In this document: positions 24,641 through 34,604 of the stretch, in pieces
Layout of the letters: every line of letters begins with the position of its first letter
Numbering within the stretch: position 1 is the stretch's first letter
Source of the DNA: Stagonosporopsis chrysanthemi
Lineage: Eukaryota; Ascomycota; Dothideomycetes; Pleosporales; Didymellaceae
Length of the DNA stretch: 64,000 bases
Reading direction: 5' to 3'
NCBI GenBank assembly: GCA_022560025.1
Contig: JAFISE010000065.1
Span: 1-64,000 of the forward strand
The notes under the pieces: model-generated
The model's database searches: none
What the model was told of the DNA's origin: nothing
The model's input: only the letters and a program-made list of their open reading frames with translations
Position numbers and translations under genes: made by a program

Positions 24641-25340
24641 ATGGTGGCACAAAACTTCGCTCTGAATGATGGCGACTGCTTTAAAACTGTCAATCAAAAC
24701 GATAAAATGTTGTACAACAACTACACTTCCGTATTAAGAATGTTATGGCTCCCTGTCAGCTTCAGCAGAGGCCTATCCCATGGAATGTGCAACTTTTGTG
24801 TTGCAAAGGGTTGGTCTCCAGTGTCGGCCCGTCAAGGTGTTGCTAATGATGCACTGTTGATGAAATATTAAAGCTTGCGAGCACTTGTCCAAGGGTTCGG
24901 CGCTGGTTACCAAAGGATTACTAGGGAGGGGTTACAGCCCAGCACTGAGTCCGGCCCTAATCTTTACAACAACGTCATCAGTAGGACAGGGCATGTGTCG
25001 CGTGACTCTCAATCTTTGAGGTAAGAGGGCTGACTGGGAGTAATCGGAAGTCCAGTTCCATGCAGTGGCTGATTTACGACCGTGTCCGACAATTGTGGTT
25101 CGGCGAACCATGGATTACTTTGGAATTTAAGATGTTCTGGAGTCCGTCAGTATGCAATGTTGGTTTTAACCTTTTTCTTCTTCCTTGGAACAGGGGTTTC
25201 GTCAGACACAAAACTATGTCTCAACATGTATGAGCAGCACGTATGCAGCTTGGTTCCTATAAATTTATTCTAAATCTTCGACCTTTTCTCTCAAACATTC
25301 ACCCTTCTCACCAACAGGAGATCCTCAAAAGACCTGCCTA
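24641..25340. other. Intergenic region
   Basis: Contains the 3' flank of the coiled-coil gene and the presumed promoter of the RING-BTB gene. No other gene seen. Confidence 0.5.
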
Positions 25341-26293
25341 ATGTCTCGTCGTAGTCATGCGAACTGTTTCCAATGGGTTGGACGCGCTCACTACCACCTG
25401 TCTTTCGCAAGGCCTCGTTGGGACCTTGAAGTGCTACGGAACGTCGAGTCCGTTATCGGAAGACCGAGATATCACCCATGCGCAGTTGAAGTAGGTGGCC
25501 ACTGAAGCATACAACAAAATAGTCGATGAGAGAAAAGCAGAAGCCGAGCTTCCAAACACCGTAATGTAGGACATAGCGGCTTGGAAGATAAGCAGGTGGA
25601 ATACTCTCGCCACATGCATTTTGCTAACAGCTCCGTAGACCAGACCTAAGGGTGTTCTACTACATTGCCTCACTACGTATCTCAGAGAAGCGACTCTGTT
25701 CCAACTCAGCCTTCTTCCAAAAACAAGTTCAAGACAACCGCCGTTTTCAGATCGATTGCACCATCTGCCATGAACCTTTACACCTGTTCCCAAGACTGTC
25801 GGACCAGACTCTCAACAAGACATACGAGTGGCAAGCAGGATGCGTTTCCTGCGGTCAGATCTTTCACTGGAGATGCATATCGATCTGGCGATTAACCTCT
25901 ACCAATCGACGTGCTGGAGATAAATGTCCGTGGTGCCGCCAATCCTGGCTGCCACCATTGTCCTCGCTCTTTCCCACCTTGGAGCCCGCAGCGGTGGACC
26001 TGTACTTCGAGTGCATGATGAACGGCCAGGCTCTGGTCACCGCCACGCCACGAATTATGCTAGCAAAGCTCCAAGACTGCTTTAATGCTGGTCTTTACTT
26101 CAAGAACCAGGGGTTCTGTCTTGGCGTCATGAGGGCAATTTTGGAAACGTGCAACGCGCCCAATCACATGCCGCGTTTTAAGCAGATTCTGATGATTTAC
26201 AATATATCAGAGGGGATTCGAGATCTAAACAAGCTTTATCTGAGAATCCAGGCGCAACAAAATCTTTATTTTGTGAAAGAGCGGAGCAGATAG
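25341..26293 (+). CDS. Second RING-inside-BTB protein
   Basis: Relative of the gene at 12814. The secure part is 25631-26293: FYYIASLRISEKRLCSNSAF (first half of a BTB fold), then a RING-type finger (CTIC, CVSC, HWRC, CPWC), then AVDLYFECMMNGQAL and a helical C-terminus resembling the second half of a BTB domain. Across the BTB-RING junction it matches the paralogue closely (SAFF, then NRR and DC.ICHE.L). The 5' end is less certain: an ATG at 25341 followed by donor GTAGGT at 25491 and acceptor CTAACAG at 25630 gives a phase-consistent 140 bp intron, but exon 1 has no recognisable BTB strand. Function as a ubiquitin ligase or adaptor is inference. Confidence 0.62.
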
Positions 26294-27610
26294 ATTGTCG
26301 CGGAGCAACAGCTCGTCATGAGTAAAATCTATTATTTTACGTTTGGTATTGGAGAGCTCTTGAAGGTTGATGATTACATGTTGGATTATGTCGCATCGAT
26401 TGAAGGTCTGGAGTTGATTGGTAGTACAATAGGAAGAAGCAGGGCAAACATTGAGCTACGAGGAAAAATACGGATACCTTATTATTGATTTTATTAATCG
26501 GTCTTTAAATTGAAATCTTGTGATAGTATCTGGCCATGATCACTATTGGACCATGCAACAAGTGGAGTTGAGAATGTCGAGCAGTTCATGGTTGAACTTC
26601 ATTCTCAGTTCAGATGGAACCACGGAGGCTGTGGAAGTCATTTGGCTTCCCAAACCATCATGACTCCAGGCCGTAGTATCCGCCCACTCACTCCAGTCCA
26701 CTATCTATCAGCGCCTTTGGGGATAAACATTCAGTACTCCCCTGCCACGCTTCACTTCCCTCGATATTACGTCAACAAGGCTCTGCACGCAAAATGTGGA
26801 ACGTCTTGTCCTCCTCGACTGCCTCCTTCAGTGAGTCGTGATTTCTGTATGTATCACATCCTACTACAACAGACATGGCCTACTGGTCATTGTGGAGGCG
26901 AACTGGGCGACTACGCGGGCGAGAGTTACGAACCCTTACTCAATGACTTTATAGCGGCAAGCCTAACTGTCTCGTCCCTGCTCGTCTGTGCGAGACGATA
27001 TGCGAGTACTAATTCGTGAAAACCACTGTCCATGCTATTACTAGCATCGAGACTCATGCTTACAGAACGTAATCAGTCGTAGTATATGTAATCAGTCGTA
27101 GTATATGGTAAAGGCAGGAACTCTAGTGGCTAGTGCTATGGTCAGAACGCATGTACGAGACTGAACATTGCTGTTTGGAATCCAGGCCAGCTATAAATCG
27201 TGTGAAGGTGCTTCTTATCTATTATGCAGGGTGCTGGAGGTCGGTGTATTGGTGTACATTATGAAGCAGGATTGTGATGTTTGGGTAGATTCTTGGAGAG
27301 CGTCTGACCGAACATGGTTTCTTCAAGGGGGCGACAACATATTTCAGAGCGTATTGCAAGTCAGGTCGTGGTTCCCTGCCGACGGCGAACCATGGCTCGG
27401 TGTTGATGTACTGTGCGCATGTTCCCACGAATCTCAACATGAGCGGTGAAATATTTGGGCCAAAGAACATGTCATGACAAGCTCCACGTCAATGCATTCC
27501 ATTAATTCATTATGTCATAAGTCCCCTCTTGGGTCCGACCCTCGTCAGGCCGTAGTTGTCAACGTCAAGCTCTCGCCATTACACAGCCCCTTCCTCGCGT
27601 CGTTCGCGGC
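26294..27610. other. Intergenic, 1.3 kb without a supported gene
   Basis: A plus-strand frame at 26546-27019 (157 codons, no ATG at its start) has no recognisable domain and is not called. A short direct repeat lies at 27069-27106. Confidence 0.5.
27069..27106. repeat. Perfect 19 bp tandem duplication
   Basis: The unit GTAATCAGTCGTAGTATAT occurs twice without a gap (27069-27087, 27088-27106). No function evident. Confidence 0.8.
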
Positions 27611-28107
27611 TTACTTTTGGTGAGTGTGCGACGCATGACCACCCTGCACACCTAAGTCGTGAGCGAGCTGGCTGCCAGCCTTGAACGTCCCGTCAGGGTT
27701 GCGACCATCGTCTCCAGCCTGTTGACCGTGCTCGTGGGCAGCATGACCGCCCTTGACACCGAGGTCATGAGCAAGCTGGCTACCGGCCTTGAAAGTGCCA
27801 TCGGGGTTGCGCTGGAGGTCTCCATTTAGCCTATTAATCCACATGAACATGGTGATGAGATACGTACACCGCTGTCGTTGCTAGCACCACCAGCAGTGTC
27901 GTGGTGAGCAGCGTGGCCTCCCTGAGCGCCAAGCTCTTTGGCAAGCTCAGACCCCTTGGTGAAGGTGCCATCGGGGTTGCGGTCTGGGTGATCGGAGCTG
28001 TTGGAGTCGTGGTGGGCGCCGTGAGAAGCGTGACCTCCCTTGGCTGCGATCTCCTTCAGCTCATCCTTGGGAAGATTGGCGAAGTTAGCTGGGTTGGTGG
28101 TTGCCAT
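27611..28107 (-). CDS. Con-10-like KGG-repeat stress/conidiation protein
   Basis: A 146 aa hydrophilic protein, exons 27868-28107 and 27611-27811, intron 27812-27867 (56 bp, GTACGT...CTCCAG). The N-terminus (NPANFANLPKDELKEIAAKG) is that of Neurospora con-10-type proteins. Four copies of a KGGHASH-like motif follow (AKGGHASHG, AQGGHAAHH, VKGGHAAHE, VQGGHASHT), the last three each in a repeat beginning RNPDGTF and continuing through LAxxLG. Such KGG/GsiB-type repeats occur in desiccation- and stress-induced proteins of bacteria, plants and fungal conidia; a protective role is inference. Start: the ATG at 28107 matches the family N-terminus; the upstream in-frame ATG at 28152 is probably untranslated. 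It shares a divergent promoter with the uracil-DNA glycosylase gene. Confidence 0.88.
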
Positions 28108-28740
28108 TTTGGGGTGATGCTCCCAAAATAGTATTGAAGTTGGTAGTTGCAAAGTCTGATGAAAGAAGTAGAGTCGACTTATGGTGGAGTTGTTAAGTGA
28201 GAGAGATCCAACTGTTATACCCCTTGTTTACCTTCACTTCTCCACAAACTCTGACGTGATGCTGCCTAGCAATGGCAAGCACCGTAGGCAAACACGGATC
28301 TGGAGGCACAAGCGACACACATCTCGCTCAACACGACATCTGATTTGATGTGCCTAGAGGTAAAAGAGGATCCTTTCTGTGCCAGGCATGTCGCAGCCTG
28401 CTTACATCCCTGCTGTTTCTTGTAAAGTCGTGCGGTGACATCACTCTTGCCAAGACTCTCCCCACGAGACGCGAAACGCGGTCGCGATTTCAGTCCTGTG
28501 CGCAGGGCTGAGACCAACCAATCACAGCCAATGGAAGCAACAGGGGATCGCGAACGTCATGTCGCGCGCCGTACTCTTTGCTGCTGTGCAACTCAGCTGT
28601 AGGCTGCATCTTCCTGGCGCGTACCATTGTTCCCCGCCTCTTTCTCACTTAGTCGTTCAATTGACTCTTGAACTGTCTTGGTTTGTTCTTGCGCAAAGCT
28701 CCAGCAAAGAAATTGCATCCCTTACTGTATAGTTGCAAGT
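28108..28740. promoter_or_regulatory. Divergent promoter region, con-10-like gene and UNG
   Basis: 633 bp between two head-to-head start codons. No consensus element stands out. Confidence 0.5.
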
Positions 28741-29962
28741 ATGAGTCTCAAACGTAAGGCCGCTGCAGCTGCGACCGATGCGGCGAAGAAGTCGAAGCAG
28801 AATGGTAGCATCACAGCCTTTTTCGGCGCGCCTAAAGCTTCACCGAATTCGAAGCCTTCTTCTGCTGCTGCTACAAGATTCGACAAAGACGCATGGGTCT
28901 CGAAGCTCACAGCAGAGCAGAAAGAATTGCTACAACTAGAGCTCGACACACTACACGAAAGCTGGCTTCCACACCTTAAGGACGTGCTGGTCAACCCCCA
29001 ATTCTTGGAGCTCAAGAGATTCTTGAACAAGGAGCTCAGTAGCGGCAAGACTGTCTATCCGCCCATGAAGGACGTTTACTCCTGGTACATCTCTCACAAA
29101 CAGCTCAATTCTTATTTGCATGGCTGACGACAGTGAACAGGTCACGACACACTCCACTTAACACGGTCAAGGTCGTTATTACAGGCCAGGACCCCTACCA
29201 CGGTCCCAACCAGGCCCACGGCCTCTCCTTCTCTGTTCGCCCTCCTACACCCGCGCCGCCATCCCTCGCAAACATCTACAAGGCGCTGAAGATCGACTAT
29301 CCCGACTACCAGCCACCACCGAAGAAGGGCGGTCTGTTGACACCATGGGCGGACCGTGGCGTCTTGCTGCTAAACACATGCTTGACCGTGCGGAGGGGAG
29401 AGGCCAACTCGCATCAGGGCAAAGGATGGGAGCTGTTGACACAGAAGGTTATCGATACTGTTGTGAAGGTGCGCAGCAACGGTGTGGTCTTCATGGCATG
29501 GGGCACACCAGCGCAGAAGAGGACTGTTGGCATTCCAGTGGACAAGCATCTGATCTTGAAGAGCGTTCACCCCAGCCCACTGAGTGCAGCAAGGGGCTTC
29601 GTAAGTTTTGAGTCGTCGAATCACGCATTCCTGCTAACAGAACTCAGTTCGATTGTCACCACTTCACCAAGGCCAACACTTGGTTGGAGCAGCGCTACGG
29701 CAAGGATGGCGGGATCGACTGGGACCTGAATGTGGACCCGAAGGACATCGTTGAGCCCAGCAAGACCGGCCAGCCTGTTGACCCAAAGAACACTATCGCG
29801 TCGAACGACAGCGCGAGCACTAAAGAGAACGACGCGCCGGTCCAGCATGCCAAAGATGGCAAGAATCAGGCTGCTGAGGATAAATCGACTTATGAGGCCG
29901 CCGACCCAGAGGCCGACATTGACTCTGATGAAGAGGCGGCGCTGAGAGAAGCTGGGCTGTGA
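28741..29962 (+). CDS. UNG1: Uracil-DNA glycosylase (family 1)
   Basis: Removes uracil from DNA in base excision repair. Three exons, 28741-29084, 29141-29600 and 29648-29962 (introns of 56 and 47 bp), giving 372 aa. The water-activating motif GQDPYHGPNQAHGLSFSV is at about residues 130-147 (Asp132 catalytic) and the DNA-intercalation loop HPSPLSAARGF at 258-268, both intact. Near the N-terminus, NGSITAFF (21-28) resembles a PCNA-interacting PIP box with Asn in place of the first Gln, preceded by a Lys-rich nuclear signal. After the catalytic domain the protein has a roughly 80-residue acidic, Ser/Asp/Glu-rich tail from about 290, longer than in yeast or human UNG. Confidence 0.95.
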
Positions 29963-30239
29963 TCAATGGTTTATTCAAGCGCGATTGTATTGGACGAAGA
30001 GCTTTTCGGGATAATGATTGCCGTGCCTTGAACATCCCCTTGTCCGTTCTGAATACCCTTTCCACTTGGAGCCTTGCCTTCCAGATTCACTGATTCAAGC
30101 ACCTTCACGTAATCTTTCACTCACGTGCCAAGCCTGTCGACTATAAAAAACCCGTCCTGTCACGCACCGGTCCACCCAACCACCCACAGCTTGCGCAATA
30201 ACTCAACCTCACAGCGACCACTGACATTCTCTATCGGAC

Positions 30240-31164
30240 ATGGAGTCACTTATTGTGATAAAGGGAACTTGCTTGGGTATGTCAAACACTGCAAGAAGAG
30301 AAGGACTGATGCTGATCAATTGAAGATATCATACAGCCGTCAAGATCGTAGTAGGCCACCCGGATGTGTCGCAGACGTTCAGCATACACAAAAATCTCCT
30401 CATGTCGCGCTCGGGCTTCTTCAGAAGGGCCCTGAAGGGATATTCGGCTCAGGTCAACGGCACCCAGTCAGAAGAAGCTGAAGTTGGCACCCACTGGCGC
30501 GAAGGCAATGCGGGCATGATCAACCTGCCAGAGGATGATCCTGATACCTTTGCTCTATACGCACACCTTCTCTACAATGGTTCATTACCTGTCCAAGAAG
30601 AGCCTAAGGTAACAGCCACAGCCGAGACTGCTGGTTCAGCTCAGACATGTGTGGGCGTTGAGATCGCAAACCTCTCTGATGCAGAGACACGTGCACTCGC
30701 TAAAATCTACGTGTTTTGCGAGAAGATTCAAGACGCCAAAGCAAAACGTACAGTCATGGCTGCAATGGTAGAGTCGACCAGCAAATGGCTTGTATTATTG
30801 GCCGTCAAGAGACGTCATCACTTCCATCTTTGAGGTAACTATGCCCTTGGACCCCATGCGGGAGTTTTTGGTCTACGGTGCTCTCTTGGGTGGTCCAGCA
30901 TGGTGGTTGGCAGACGATGCGTATATCTACCACGTCGACTTTCTCCGTGGTGTTGCGTTGGGCCTCATGAAACATCTCCCAGCGCCCAGGACGATCGAGG
31001 GAATTGATGTCAAGCATGTTGCCTACTACTGCAATAAGATCAAGTCAGTCGACGACGATGCGACTGAGAACAACGTCTCCACGTTCAAGACTACCGGCGA
31101 GACGACGGTCGCCAAGTGGACATTTTCATCCGTTAGGAACGACTCGATGGGAACACAGGGCTGA
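30240..31164 (+). pseudogene. BTB/POZ-domain protein gene with a single-base frameshift
   Basis: Exon 1 is 30240-30276 and the intron 30277-30336 (60 bp, GTATGT...ACAG). A canonical uninterrupted fungal BTB domain follows: VKIVVGHPDVSQTFSIHKNL, FFRRAL, INLPEDDPDTFALYAHLLYN. Then come a helical region (AKIYVFCEKIQD) and a C-terminal part with the family pattern YYWPSRDVI and PMREFLV. The first part is in frame 0 and ends at TGA 30831-30833; the continuation is in frame +1 from about 30784. The join lies at the AAA run 30783-30785, where dropping one A would restore a single frame. This is either a recent inactivating mutation, a strain polymorphism or an assembly error. As sequenced, the protein would be cut after the BTB and linker helices. 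Confidence 0.72.
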
Positions 31165-31520
31165 GTGTGTAGGAATCTGGCGACGCTGTGCCTGCCCTGT
31201 CGACCTTGCAGCACAGTGCAAGCTCTATGTTTGTAATAGCGATGTCGTCGCAACGCAGAATGTGCTGTTAGCTCAAAGAAGAGCGCTCTGATCCTTCACC
31301 TTGCCCATACTCCTGAATATTCCTAGTAACAGACGCCTCCGTGTGGTACGCACTGCAACTAGGCCAACGCAGAGCTCCATAAGAGGGTTTGATTGCGTAC
31401 CACATGGGGTACTTTGTTGCAACTCGCATACATTCTTAACAATATCAAAACCTTACAATCAGTTTCTTAGGCTGTTTTTTTCACATGTATTTCGCCTATC
31501 CGTAAATTTAGTTTAGCCTG
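31165..31520. other. Intergenic region between converging genes
   Basis: About 355 bp between the 3' ends of the BTB gene and the minus-strand gene at 31521. Nothing else seen. Confidence 0.5.
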
Positions 31521-32702
31521 TTAATCAAACAGAGCCTCGACCTCCGCCACGGCTGCCCTCACAATATCTTGTCTCATGCGCCCGATAACTTCTTCCCGTG
31601 GCCTAAAATTGCGTGCGTAGAATGTTATCCAGAAAGCTTAGTCATCCAAGTGTCTCTTAGAAAGGGAAATACCAACATACGTACTTCCTTCAATACCGTT
31701 GGTGTCGCATTGCACAGTAACGACACGGTCAGACCGTGACGATGCCTTGATTTTGATGTGGCATACCTGTCCAAGATGAATCTCTATTTCTATAGGCTGT
31801 CATGTAATCTGAAATACTGCTCACCTTAAAATACGGGTGCATACAGTTTGGAAAGCGAAGGATGCCTATGTCCACAACCGTCTTTTCATGCGTCTCAGTC
31901 TTGTAAAAGGCTGTCTCAACGTCAGTGGTGGTCGCGCCGGACCAAGTAACGATATCAGCGAGATCAGTGATGGGATTTGGGGTCGTGTTAAGGACGTCGA
32001 TGTCGTCGATCAGATCATGAGACCACGATTCCACCTAGCGGGGCAGTCAGTAACGATGCTAAAGAGGAAAGAAAATCTGACCGCTTACCTCTTTGATCAC
32101 AGTAGGATCTGGGGCTCCATTGATCTTGAAGGCATTTACACTGTCCTTCACCAACGTTCTACAATGATAGATGGGGCCGCCAAAGGGTTCAATGAGAGTG
32201 TTTTGCAAGAAGGCCATCTCGATAGACTTCCAATGCCGTTTTTTTGGGTGCATTTTTCTGATCACCCTCCATGTTCCGGCAATCGTAACCTTCAAATTTT
32301 CATCCATGCGGCTGATTGATTCCTTGAAGAGTTGTCTGTACGAGGGGGCAATTTGAACGTGGAGGTAGTCATCTTGGAGTACGTTACTTTATTTAACCTG
32401 TAGATCAGGATCATATCGAGGCATTTAGGGAGCTCAGTGTTATGAGCTCACTTTGAGGGAACAAAGCTGTCGAGGATGAGCTGGATGTCTTTACTGTTAT
32501 CAACGAAGACGTTCGCGGTTGCCTTTGCGGAACCTCCATATCCGCTTCAGCCCGTCGCACTCCCTCCGGTAGCATTGCCAGTTCTTATGTCACCTCGTAC
32601 TTCAATAGTCTTTTTGATGCTGTTGCCCAAAACATGGTTATCCTGAGCAGTTGATACGACGCTGTTACCGGCCTGGGTATTGGTACTGCTGTGATACGGC
32701 AT
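31521..32702 (-). pseudogene. Five-exon gene of unknown function with an in-frame TGA
   Basis: Exons by splice signals and phase: 32452-32702, 32089-32386, 31825-32034, 31681-31766 and 31521-31602. The introns are 65, 54, 58 and 78 bp (donors GTGAGC, GTAAGC, GTGAGC, GTATGT). The N-terminus is Asn/Thr/Gly-rich (TAQDNHVLGNSIKKT, GNATGG). Then come a helical region (SYRQLFKESISRMDENLKVT), a probable beta-rich part (TVVDIGILRFPNCMHPYFKV) and a helical end, PREEVIGRMRQDIV. I recall similar conserved fungal proteins of unknown function but cannot name the family. A TGA at 32547-32549 interrupts exon 1 while everything downstream stays open and correctly spliced, so the gene was lost recently or starts from a downstream site. 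The N-terminus is related to the divergent gene at 32986. Confidence 0.68.
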
Positions 32703-32985
32703 GATGCGTAAGAGCAATAGGATGGCAATAAGTAGCACGTAGTGATCAAATTCCAGGGAAGCACAAGACTTTGCGAGAGTAGGAATGCTGCCCAGGCGCT
32801 TCCCCGGAGAAGGCCATGACGATCACTCTAAGTCTCAGCATGCTAAGCTTGAATCAAGCGTCATAGCAATGACTCGTTATCCGAGGTTATTCCGTGCCTC
32901 GCTGGCATATCACAGTGTAAATAGTGGATACAGTTATGTTTGTCGGGAACCTTGGCGCGTTGGCCTGCTGACACCGTCTGTGATC
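32703..32985. promoter_or_regulatory. Shared divergent promoter of two related genes
   Basis: 283 bp between the start codons of the minus gene (32702) and the plus gene (32986). No named element recognised. Confidence 0.45.
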
Positions 32986-33207
32986 ATGAGTGCTCCCAGT
33001 CCCAGAACCAACACCAGTAGTGCCCCACCTGGCAGTAATACGGCACAGGACCACTCTTTTATCAACGACAACAAGAAGAAAAATACCGCAAAGGGAACCT
33101 GCACGACTGGCAATGCCACCGGCGCAGCTGGAAAAGGCGGACACGGGGTCTCCGCGGGCTCTGGAACTGGCGGCAGCGCCACTTCCGGCGGATTCAACTT
33201 TTTATAG
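32986..33207 (+). CDS. Small Gly/Asn/Thr-rich protein, paralogous to the N-terminus of the divergent neighbour
   Basis: A 73 aa hydrophilic protein with no signal peptide and no known domain. Its middle (NTAQDHSFINDNKKKNT, then TGNATG) matches the N-terminal segment of the gene at 31521-32702 (STAQDNHVLGNSIKKT, then TGNATG). The end is Gly/Ser-rich with GGSAT. It therefore looks like the first-exon domain of the larger protein standing alone. The ATG at 32986 starts the similarity; an upstream in-frame ATG at 32785 would add a non-conserved 67 residues. Being transcribed from a shared promoter, the pair may be co-expressed; that is inference. Confidence 0.55.
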   Translation: MSAPSPRTNTSSAPPGSNTAQDHSFINDNKKKNTAKGTCTTGNATGAAGKGGHGVSAGSGTGGSATSGGFNFL

Positions 33208-34119
33208 CTCCTTTCCATCGGTAAGTAAGGCTCCTCTTTAGTTATAGGCAGTCCCCATCCAGCCTTCAACAGCGCTAGCGAATAACTCTCAGGCGAGATA
33301 CTAACACAGCAAGCGCGCTCGTCAAAGACCTGGTTCTTACAAGGATGAATCAAATTAAACCATCAGGCAGCTGTCTACTTGGTATCATACATAGATGTTC
33401 ACTGTCTCTACCAGTGTTAGCTTAAATTTATTCATTTGCTTTTAAACAACACCTGCACTCACTTCCAGCAGCCAAACACGGCTTTCATCTAAAGAATTTA
33501 GATAACATGTGCCTTGATGATAGAAAGAGCACGTGAATGCTGCCAGCCGAGTCGAATATGTGGGTGTGCGCCAAGTACGTCAACTAGCGCCAACAAAGAT
33601 GCGGGATCTGGATTTGGGTGCCGTGAGGGGTCGGTCTGCTCTCATTGTTTTCCTTGCGCAAAGCAATCCAACGTGACGCAACCGCCCGGTGGATTCAAGG
33701 TGGGTACTAGGCGTGTGAGGTATTGTGGAAACTACAAGGGGGAAGCATAGATGAAAGAGAATACGAGTGGTGGTGTCGATCCAACAAGGATCAATGAACT
33801 GACCATTTGAAATCCTCTAAAATCCTCTGATGTGCATCCCGTATTCTCATTCATGCATGATTGCTTGTACACGTGTGATAGGCGTCCGACGTGGCGTTTT
33901 CTAATAAACATTTGCATCAAGTTGCATGCCATGTTCGATTGTGATCGGAACTTCAGATAGTCGCAAAGCCCTGAATACTAGCCTAGCCCTGGATACATAG
34001 TATAAATGTGGATACATGGGTTAAACCGGTGCTGCGGCTCAATGTCTTCACTGAATTTCAACACCTTTAAGGGTATCATGCAAGAGGTTGATTTTAATCA
34101 ATTGCTGGTTTTCTTTTAG
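33208..34119. other. Intergenic, no gene seen
   Basis: About 0.9 kb. The dynamin-like relic begins at an intron-like acceptor at 34119, but no upstream GTPase exon with a P-loop is found here. Confidence 0.5.
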
Positions 34120-34604
34120 CTGATAAGAAACAAGGCGCACGAGGAGATAGGACTGCCAACGAGCACCAACGACGGGATCAAGAAGCCTACATTTTCCAAC
34201 AACGTTCTCCGTTTGGAGATCTCTGGGCTTGAGCAGGATCATCCTAGTGTCATCAATGTTGCACAAACTTCCAAGAGTACCACTGAAGGCATGACTACCA
34301 GGGCAGATATTCAACTCGTAAGGAGTATGGTGAAAGGTTACATGATAATCCCCAATCGATAATGCTCGTCGTTGTTCCTGCCAACATCAATCTCGCAACA
34401 CAAGAGATCTTGGAGCTTGCTGCAGAGGTAGACACTCGTAGCGACCGCACTGTTGGAGTGCTTACTAGGCCAAATCTAGTTGATCGCGGCGCCGAGTCTG
34501 GGGTGGTGGATGTAGTAGAGGGTCGTGCCCGCCTCATGAAGCTAGGCTGGCATGTCATTCGAAGTCCAAGCCAGAAGGAACTCCAGGACATTAGTACAGA
34601 TTGA
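34120..34604 (+). pseudogene. Dynamin-like GTPase relic
   Basis: Fragment of the GTPase domain of a fungal dynamin/Mx-type large GTPase. It starts after TTTTAG with LIRNKAHEEIG, then VLRLEISG, STTEGMTTRADIQLVRSMV and GYMIIPN in one frame. It then needs a frame change near 34355-34361 to continue as MLVVVPANINLATQEILELA, GVLTRPNLVDRGAE and LMKLGWHVIRSPSQKELQD. The N-terminal P-loop half is absent. The G3 DxPG motif is lost (VINVAQT) and the G4 TKPD motif reads TRPN, so nucleotide binding could not work. The middle and stalk domains are missing after 34604. This is a decayed fragment, not an active gene. Confidence 0.8.

Noticed and set aside
26546..27019. 157-codon plus-strand frame
   Set aside because: Does not begin with ATG, has no domain, and shows no splice-linked neighbours.
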